In this document: piece by piece, positions 57,043 to 64,000 of the stretch
Numbering within the stretch: the stretch's first letter is position 1
Layout: the number at the start of each line of letters is the position of its first letter
Assembly: GCA_015227615.1 (NCBI GenBank)
Contig: JAALGZ010000001.1
Span: 682,001 to 746,000 of the forward strand
Length of the DNA: 64,000 nt
Direction: 5' to 3'
Source of the DNA: Labyrinthula sp. Ha
Taxonomy: Eukaryota > Sar > Bigyra > Labyrinthulida > Labyrinthulaceae
Made by a program: the position numbers and the translations under genes
The notes under the pieces: generated by a model
Told to the model about the DNA's origin: nothing
The model's database searches: none
Seen by the model: the letters and a program-made list of their open reading frames with translations, nothing else

Positions 57043-59280
57043 TCAAGGAGTACGCTAAATCTAGTTAGAATGTAGAAAGGTTAAATTTTCCTAGACTACT
57101 CATTCACAAAGTCGTGTGATTGTAAAGATTGGCAACCCCTGATCCTAGAATCGCATCCTAACTTTTGAATTTCCTAAGGTAATTACTAATATTTTGAGTA
57201 ATCGGACTTTAGCTTTTTTAACAATAATTCTATCTCGGACTGGTCTTTCCTAATTAAAAAAACAATATTTACACCCCATCTCAAGAAATTCATTCAGGAA
57301 ATAATTGAAGCCACCTGTTATAAAAGAGCAAGCCCCGTACCACAGCCCCAAAATAAGATCCTTTGCTTGAACTTACCCTTGCACCCCTCCATCCATATAT
57401 TACTGGCTTCTTACCGCTTGAAAGCATCATTATTTTTCTGGTTGAGCCCTGTTGTTTTTCCTTAAGGATTTCTTATAGATAATACCAAAAAATCTTGGTT
57501 TTGTAGATCAATACTCATTACATTTTATTTCCTTTTATCTGTTTTGTTATAATTTATATTTTGGGAAGTTTCTTACTTGAGGACTGTGGATACAAGTAAG
57601 GGAAAATTGACTCGTTTGATGATTCTGCATCTTTGTCCTTACTTCATTGAACCTTGAATTGTTCAAAGGAAAAACTCTTGTTCAAATCCTTTAAAATGGT
57701 GCATAATTTGAACTCATTATCGGCTGCATCATCTTGATAAATAGAACACAAATTTCAACATTTTGATTCACAAGATCATCAAAACATGTGTCATTAAACT
57801 TCTGGAAAAGTGTTTCTAATAAATTGTATTCATTTATTGTGTTCCCCTTCAAATCTCTCTTCATTCTGCCCCTGCAGTTTCATAGCTTTGTCTTTTCAAA
57901 TTTAAGAAAGTTTCCAACTTATCCTTTCAAAACATCCACAATTCATGTATTGCTAATCTCTTATGTATTTTTATTAAGTCTCATCTATCTTCTTATTGTC
58001 AAGCTCATCGTTTCATTAATCTTTGTCCCTCTTTACATTTTCCCAGTTATCTTGGAAAATCCCACAATATTTTGTAATTATAATATGTTTTACTGGTGTC
58101 TGTCTATTCAATCTGGAGAATTTATCATTTAGAAAATTATATCATGCAATGAAATCAGTCGAGTGTATTTCTCCGGAGTAAGAAAGAGAACTTCGATTAG
58201 AGAGCTGCACACAACAGGTCACAAACTATGACCAGTAACGGGAGTTTCTCGTCAATAGACTTTCCCTATGATCTAGGTGCTTCCACTCTTACTCCCTTAA
58301 CATTTTCTCAAAGGCTTAGTTGTGATTGAGATTCCATTTTATTTTCATGGTAGTACATTAATATTTTTTTAACCCATATCATTCTCACTAATAATTATTA
58401 ATGTTTCTCAACCAGGGTGATTGTTTATTGAAATTCAATTGATAACTTAAAGAATATCAGTATTATTTGCTAAAATTCAATGTTTCAAAAGTTTTATTCA
58501 TCAGAAGAAACAAGGTAATAAAAGTTTGATTCTTGATTAATTTTATCAAATCCGATGCCTAGCTTCTACTGCCCTATTTTGCTCTCCAATTGTGAGCTAG
58601 TTCATTGAGCAGTATTACAGAGAAAAACTCCAACAAATTGAAAACTTCGCCAAAGAATACATTTTGAGTTATCAAAGTACTACTATGGCGAAATACAATT
58701 GCAAAACTCAATTTTATTCTAATTAATAATTTAGGTCGACAAAAATAGAACTTATGGGATGTCGGTTCCTTACAGACTGCACTTCTTTCTTGTTTTGAAC
58801 CTTCAAGTAACGCCAAAATTAGTGTTTCCATATATATTATTAGTGCTAGCACTGAGAGTTCTTTCTTAGGAAGTACTGAGCAAAAAAGGTGAGAAGACCA
58901 AGCACAGAGGTAAACGAATTAGAGTCACTATGAACATATTATTTCGCATTGGCATAAACCCAGTACTATCCATCTCCAAGTCTACCACTCTACGTCTTTA
59001 TAACTACATTTTATTCTAAGTTAATTCGTGATTCAGCTATAAAACTTGTATCAAGTCTTTTTGAGTCATATCTTTTGCTCTTAGAGTTTTCTTTGTGTAC
59101 TAAGAATTACTTCAACATTTTCCCTGGTTCGTCCTATTGAAGAAACTGTTGGTCAATTGCCCAAAATATTATCTAAATGACGCACTTAACGGAACTATTC
59201 TCACAGGACATTCTTAGTGTTCTAAAGAGCCAGCTGTATTAACGGTAAAATTAAGAAAAAGAAACCAAGTTCACTTGTCG
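57043..59280. other. 2.2-kb stretch without a supported gene
   Basis: A plus-strand frame at 57788-58132 is open for 114 codons but starts at GTG and is almost entirely Phe/Leu/Ile/Ser from T-rich DNA, so I do not call it. The last 300 bp are presumably the promoter of the EDR2-like gene; no clear TATA or CCAAT element is seen. Confidence 0.45.
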
Positions 59281-61711
59281 ATGGCAAACAGTTCAAAATC
59301 ACAAGGCGATGAATATCACTCCTTACTGTACAGATCAAGCAATAAAAAGAAGCCAAAGTTCTTAAACCCTTGGCGATGGTGTTTTGTGAAACTTATGGGA
59401 AACTGTTTGGTGTTGTATAAGTCAAAGCCAAAGGCAATAAAAGATTCGAATTTGAAAAAAGGACCGCTACGGAGAAAAGGTTCCAGTGTATCGCTAAACT
59501 CAAAAATTGGACAGCAGAATTTGAAAAAAAGGCTTTCGACATCAGGGGAAAATGGAGGTTCTTCTTTTGAATATTCCAAACAAGACGACTTGCCCATTGA
59601 GAGTGAGTCTGAGGAGCTTACTCGGAGAGGAAAAGTAAAGGAAATGTACTTTTTTAGAGATATTAAGAAAATAATGTACATCGGAAGAGGAAAGACAGAG
59701 TTTTATAGGTTTGAACTTATTCTTCTGAACGGAAAGAAATCAGTTACATTCGCTTTGTACAGATTAAAGGAACAAGTAAAAAACTTTGTCCAAAGAATAG
59801 CTCTAAAGTTGCATTTATTTCGAACCATGAAAAATTCTGCTTCCTCTTCTTTACTTTCGAATGAAAATTTAATGAACTCAGAGCGAGATTTCAAGAAATT
59901 TGCAACAGCTGCAAATCGGTCTTTTGAACTGGGATCTGAAGGTGTTGAAAAATTAGACAAGAATTCTCTTTCAGAAAGTTTAGCTGAAACTGATTATGAT
60001 TCATTAATATCCTCAGAAAGCAAGTTATCTGAAGATTTTAACTGCAAATGTACTCTTACACCACCAAAAGGGTTTAATGAAAATAGTTTTAACCCTGAAG
60101 AGTACACAAATTATAATTTTTGGTATGGAGATGAAGACATGAAGATTTTGAATCCTTCTTTATTTATTCATAAAAAATATGCTGTGGACTGGAAAGGTGG
60201 AAGAACTTTTATTGAAACTATGCTTCTTAAATTTGCTATTCTTTTTTTCTTATTTTGGAACTACAGTTTATTAATTATTCACTATTTGCTTCAACATGAG
60301 AAGTATACAAATAAAAGTAGCATTAGCCCTGAAAAGAAAATTATTAAGCCTGCTATGGTATTTTCTTTTCGACGGGAAAATGTGGATATTCAAGAACTCT
60401 GCAAGTTTCTTCTTGCGTTCTGCAAAAAGAAACAAAGGAAGAGATTACCTCTTGATCTGAATATCTTAACTATTGCCTTTAATAGTGCAAAATTTCGAAA
60501 AACTTGGTTTGAGTCAGAAGATATTGTGGTGCTATTCAATGCTACTGTTTTTAACCAGATTATTTATTTTCCTACATTTACTTGGTTTTGGGAACTTAAT
60601 TTAAATGAATTCGAAGAAAAAAATACTTTTTTTCAAGTTGATACTGCAAGGGGTGCGAGGATTAAGTTTGTGGCTTCTCGGCATGATATTGAAATCTTAG
60701 TTTACACTGAAAATATTAAAGCAACTAGTGCACTTCTGGCTTTTCTACACGTCTTTCAAGCAGCTTGTAAATCGTGGTCTTCTTTCCGAGCTTATCAGTA
60801 TCTGCTAGACCAGCCTATGCAGTTTCTTTGTGGTTGTGGTGAAAAGAATGATAGCCCTAAACTGTCAAACTCTTTGCAGCCTTCAAAAGATATTATTGAA
60901 AAAACTATTTACAAACAGTTTATAGAGCTTTCAAGCACAGAATATGATTATGAATATCCTGTTCCTGAAGATACTTATATTAAGCCTAGAGTACTCAGTC
61001 CTGATGCAAAAAGAAGCGTATGGGAAGATTCTGGTCGTCTGGAAGGATTTATCAAGTTGCGAGGTGCTAAATATCTCCAAGATAGAAAGAAAGTGCCAAA
61101 TGAAATATCTGCAATGGAGTTGGTTCAAATGACCTGGAGAATCAACGAGGAGACTTATGAAGAAATTGGGCTTAATCCAGATGGTTTTCTTGCCAAATAT
61201 CACATTGGCCGTATATAATTTTTTATTTATTTCACTTTTAGAGCCGAATCGACCTTTTTTGTTCGTAATTAACTTTCACATTCCAGGATACGCCAATTAT
61301 GGAACTTTCTGGGCAAAGAGGCGAGGAGTAGATTATGAACGCTTCAACAAACTTTTTTATGAATATATTACGTGTAATAATCCTGACTTTCGGAGATCAA
61401 GGTTTAAAATTGTTCCTAAAGTTGTAGATGGTCCACTTTTGGCGCGTTCGTCTGTTGGAAACAAGCCTGCTATTCTTGGAAACAAGCTCGATACAAAATT
61501 TTCTTATTATCCTGAGAAAAACTATGCTGAACTAACTATAGATGTTGGAAGTTCTTCTGTAGCGAAATATTTACTTTCTATTGTTAAAGCTTGTGCGGAG
61601 AAACTTGTTATAGATTTTCCTTTTCTGCTGGAAGCTCAAACTGTTGAAGAACTACCAGAAGTGCTTCTTGGAGCTTGTCGAATGTACTTTCCATACATGT
61701 ACAGGTCTTAA
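59281..61711 (+). CDS. EDR2-like protein: PH domain plus DUF1336 (EDR2_C)
   Basis: Two exons, 59281-61210 and 61242-61711, with a 31-nt intron, give 799 residues. The frame runs six bases further upstream, but the first ATG is at 59281. The N-terminal PH domain (about 12-185) opens with a basic KKKPKFLNPWRWCFVKLMGNCLVLY and is split by a Ser/Lys-rich insert before MYFFRDIKKIMYIG. A hydrophobic stretch near 317-342 may be a membrane helix. The C-terminal EDR2_C domain (about 575-790) is clear: EGFIKLRGAKYLQDRKKVP, PFLFVINFHIPGY, FRRSRFKIVPKVVDGP, VGNKPAILGNKL, ELTIDVGSSSVAKYLLS, ELPEVLLGACRM. In plants EDR2 (PH-START-DUF1336) binds phosphoinositides and damps cell death; the family is thought to act in lipid sensing or transfer. 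A START domain is expected in the middle but I cannot confirm it. The gene converges with the SANT gene (162-bp gap). Confidence 0.87.
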
Positions 61712-61873
61712 ATGGTTGACTGAAAAGCAATGAACAACTATATTAGACCCATTTAAAAAAAGTAGAAGTTAATCAAATAAACTATTTTGGATAAGAGCTA
61801 AATACACTCGTCTGTATTCACACACAACGCACAAAACGAAAGAGACTCACTTATTTCAATATCACATAACTTA

Positions 61874-62326
61874 TTACTTTTTACTTTCTTCTTTATATCG
61901 TTTCCATTGTTCATGCAAACTCTTAAACAAAGTACCTTCCACATATTTATTTCGTTTCTTTAAATCTTTAAAATGTCTTTCAACTGCACTCTGAGTACGT
62001 CCTATACCACTTCTTACATTAAAGTTTCTGCAATCTGTTTTAAAGGAAACATATATTTTTTTCCAAAGAAATTTGGTTAGGTTTGGAGATATAAACATAT
62101 GATGAAAAACATTGCCAACCAACATAGCTTGTTCTTTCCGAGACCATGCGTTTGCTTTTACTGTGCTATTACTGTCTATAGTTTGTGGGAGATAGTCAAA
62201 AAGATCACAAACTTGAATATGAGATTCTTTTCTATTAACATTAATCATACTAAAATCAAGTTGACTACATTCTTCAGCAACAGTTTCAAATGAAATGTTG
62301 TCAGGATTGTTTGGGATTTTGATCAT
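61874..62326 (-). CDS. small Myb/SANT-like domain protein
   Basis: A single exon encodes 150 residues starting at an ATG. After an acidic N-terminus (1-58), residues about 59-130 form a three-helix Myb/SANT-like domain: AWSRKEQAMLVGNVFHHMF, then LWKKIYVSFKTDC, then GIGRTQSAVERHFKDLKKRN with its basic recognition-type helix. The C-terminal tail is basic and helical (KSLHEQWKRYKEESKK). Such domains usually bind DNA or histone tails; here DNA binding is the likelier reading, given the basic third helix. It is unrelated in wording to the SHAQKYF factor at 35.5-36.2 kb. It could be a gene domesticated from a transposon, since trihelix/SANT domains of this type also accompany some transposases, but nothing else points that way. 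Confidence 0.7.
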   Translation of the reverse strand: MIKIPNNPDNISFETVAEECSQLDFSMINVNRKESHIQVCDLFDYLPQTIDSNSTVKANAWSRKEQAMLVGNVFHHMFISPNLTKFLWKKIYVSFKTDCRNFNVRSGIGRTQSAVERHFKDLKKRNKYVEGTLFKSLHEQWKRYKEESKK

Positions 62327-63020
62327 TTTTTGAGTTTTCTATTTTGTTTTGTTCCTAGTATAAAGACAATAATTGGAACACTCTATACGGTACATTTTTT
62401 CATAGGGAAATTTTCTTACGGGGGAATTTAATTTTTTTCACCTAGCTATGAATTACTTCTATTTTAAACTGGCAGCATCTTCTAATTCAGTATAAGTTCC
62501 CAGTTGGATTTATATCACTTTTTCTCATCAATGTCTATAAATTGATGTACAGAATTTGCAGTGAAAAAATATCAATGATAAGAATGTCTTATATAGTCAT
62601 TTGATATTGAAACTGGTTTAATGAAACTTACCGGAAATATTCGATTTCATTGCCTATTTGGAACTGATTTTTTTTTTAAATACTTTTCCGGAATTGAAGT
62701 GGAAACTAATGGAAAAAGATTGGTGTAAGATGCCAAAAATACCCAAATATTCAAAACGAGTCATTATTTGTTAAAAAATTTTAGGGTGCAACAAAATTTG
62801 AAAAGTAAAGAAAAAAAAAACTCTAGCTCTCCCATTCTTTCTGAAACAAGTTTTACATAACTTTCATCCATATCTTGATAATATTCGCCGCTTACTTACC
62901 TTAGTTTGGAAAAGGGAACTTAATCAGTTTTAACTACAAAGTAAATTTTTGAGCTTTTGCTCATTAAGTTGAGAAAAAAAGCTTTATGACTGTTCCCCTT
63001 TTAGAATCCTGACATTTTTA
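62327..63020. other. short AT-rich stretch, nothing recognised
   Basis: Contains A- and T-runs and no open frame of interest. It probably includes the promoter of the SANT gene at its left end. Confidence 0.5.
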
Positions 63021-63843
63021 ATGAAGACAAAAAAGCAAACTACTCCAGCTTCTTCGACTCCCTTGCATAACTACGCTTTTGAAACATGTCATCCGATAGT
63101 TCTTCCTTTCATCTGTATTGGATCTTAGCATGGCAAAAGGCCCTTTCGCTTGACACAGAACTAGTTTGTATTGGTAAGATGTTCCAGGTAACTTCATCAT
63201 GCAGAGGAAAATGAAGCCCGTTCATCGATCAACACTTCAAAACAACAGCTTCAAAGTCACGCACATTCATAGAAACAAACTTCCACAACTACATTTCATC
63301 ACTCTTGAAGGCTCTGTCATTTCAGTTCAAATCTTTACCCTGGCTATCACCTTTTACAATAAAATCTTTAAGTTTAAATTTTGCTTTTTTCGGCAGACTC
63401 TTTGAACCACAAATCTTCTCAAATGGGCTCAATATATCTATATTTCATCGCACCCATACTAAATCCAAAGTACATACTGTATTCAGTAGTGAGAGGATTC
63501 ATCATCTACCCTAACTTGAAGTATGATACAGTGAAGGTTTATCAAAATACCGTAATAATACACGAACGCAGCTACTTTTTCTGTTTTTCTCACGAGATCA
63601 AAGCATATGTTCTAATTTTGTAGAAGTTCTGTGGCTAAGGGTTTTTCAGTTGGATTGAAAGGTTTTAATTTGAAATATGCAACACGAGTGAAAAAGGAAA
63701 AGGAAGGATTATTAAGCAAAACTCTTAAGAACAGTCATGGCTTCCTGTGCATTAGAATTGTAGAGGGAAGATTTTTTACATTGAGAGATCATTTCTTGGC
63801 GTGTGGTTTTATTCTGTTCAGGTTAATGCAATATTCAGGATAG
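63021..63843 (+). CDS. possible multi-exon gene near the window end, unresolved
   Basis: Coding-like pieces follow each other on the plus strand: 63021-63128 (ATG start, QTTPASSTPLHNYAFETCH), 63199-63372 (ATG start, KPVHRSTLQNNSFKVTHIHR) and 63396-63514 (FEPQIFSNGLNISIFHRTH). A 25-nt GT-AG segment joins the last two in frame. Then come 63427-63623 in another frame (TVKVYQNTVIIHERSYF) and 63631-63843 (KGFSVGLKGFNLKYATRVKK, HGFLCIRIVEGRFFTLRDHF). No family is recognised, and I cannot settle the exon chain. It may be a functional intron-rich gene or a decayed one. Confidence 0.28.
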
Positions 63844-64000
63844 TAGAGTTTAAGAAAAGATTAAAATACAAAAAGTATGAACAGTTCTAACACACTTAAA
63901 TTATGATTAACCTGAGTTTTTCATATCCGAAGAAACAAAATTCCTAAGCTTTAAAATGGCACTGAATGGGTCTTACAGCTCTAACACTAAAGTGCTTAAC

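Noticed and set aside
57788-58132. Plus-strand frame of 114 codons, very hydrophobic
   Set aside because: GTG start and T-rich low-complexity DNA; open frames of this kind arise easily without selection.

Overview
The window is eukaryotic nuclear DNA: AT-rich, standard genetic code, genes on both strands, frequent spliceosomal introns, no operons or Shine-Dalgarno sites. Proteins and domains seen include a proteasome alpha subunit, a signal-peptidase subunit, COX6B, a ceramide synthase, a tetraspanin, a SHAQKYF-type MYB factor, a Sec14-like protein and an EDR2-like lipid-binding protein. The mix of SHAQKYF MYB, EDR2/DUF1336, PDZ and tetraspanin fits a stramenopile or related protist. That placement is inference, not proof. 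The most distinctive genomic trait is intron size: in the genes that homology lets me splice, 18 of 19 introns are 27-31 nt long, and most start GTA and end TAG.

Layout. Genes sit in islands separated by long AT-rich stretches. 1-6.0 kb is mostly empty but holds a decayed LINE reverse transcriptase on the minus strand (5.2-5.8 kb). 6.0-7.8 kb is a 602-residue orphan gene. 14.8-20.7 kb holds a Sec14-like gene facing a very large ABCG half-transporter whose N-terminus is a Notum/pectin-acetylesterase-like ectodomain without its catalytic Ser and His. 34.4-36.2 kb holds a tetraspanin and a MYB factor, convergent. 40.1-44.9 kb is a compact housekeeping cluster: MOB-like, a small unknown gene, PSMA3, SPCS2, ceramide synthase and COX6B; PSMA3 and SPCS2 share a 195-bp divergent promoter with four CCAAT boxes. 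48.5-50.8 kb encodes a PDZ protein with five WH2-like repeats and an acidic Trp-rich tail, which reads as an Arp2/3 nucleation-promoting factor of unusual architecture. 59.3-62.3 kb holds an EDR2-like PH/DUF1336 protein and a small SANT-domain protein.

The stretches between islands hold two small inverted-terminal-repeat elements of one family (31.8 and 39.0 kb), a fold-back sequence (12.2 kb), the LINE remnant, and several coding-like patches (3.7, 25.3-25.8, 54.7-57.0 and 63.0-63.8 kb) that can be spliced with the same tiny introns but match no family I recognise. The patches carry low confidence, because short flexible introns make chance joins easy.

Functionally, several genes concern membranes and lipids (Sec14-like, ABCG, tetraspanin, ceramide synthase, EDR2-like, signal peptidase), but I see no pathway operon or defence cluster. 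The likeliest novel items are the ABCG fusion, the PDZ-WH2-acidic protein and the extreme intron size constraint.
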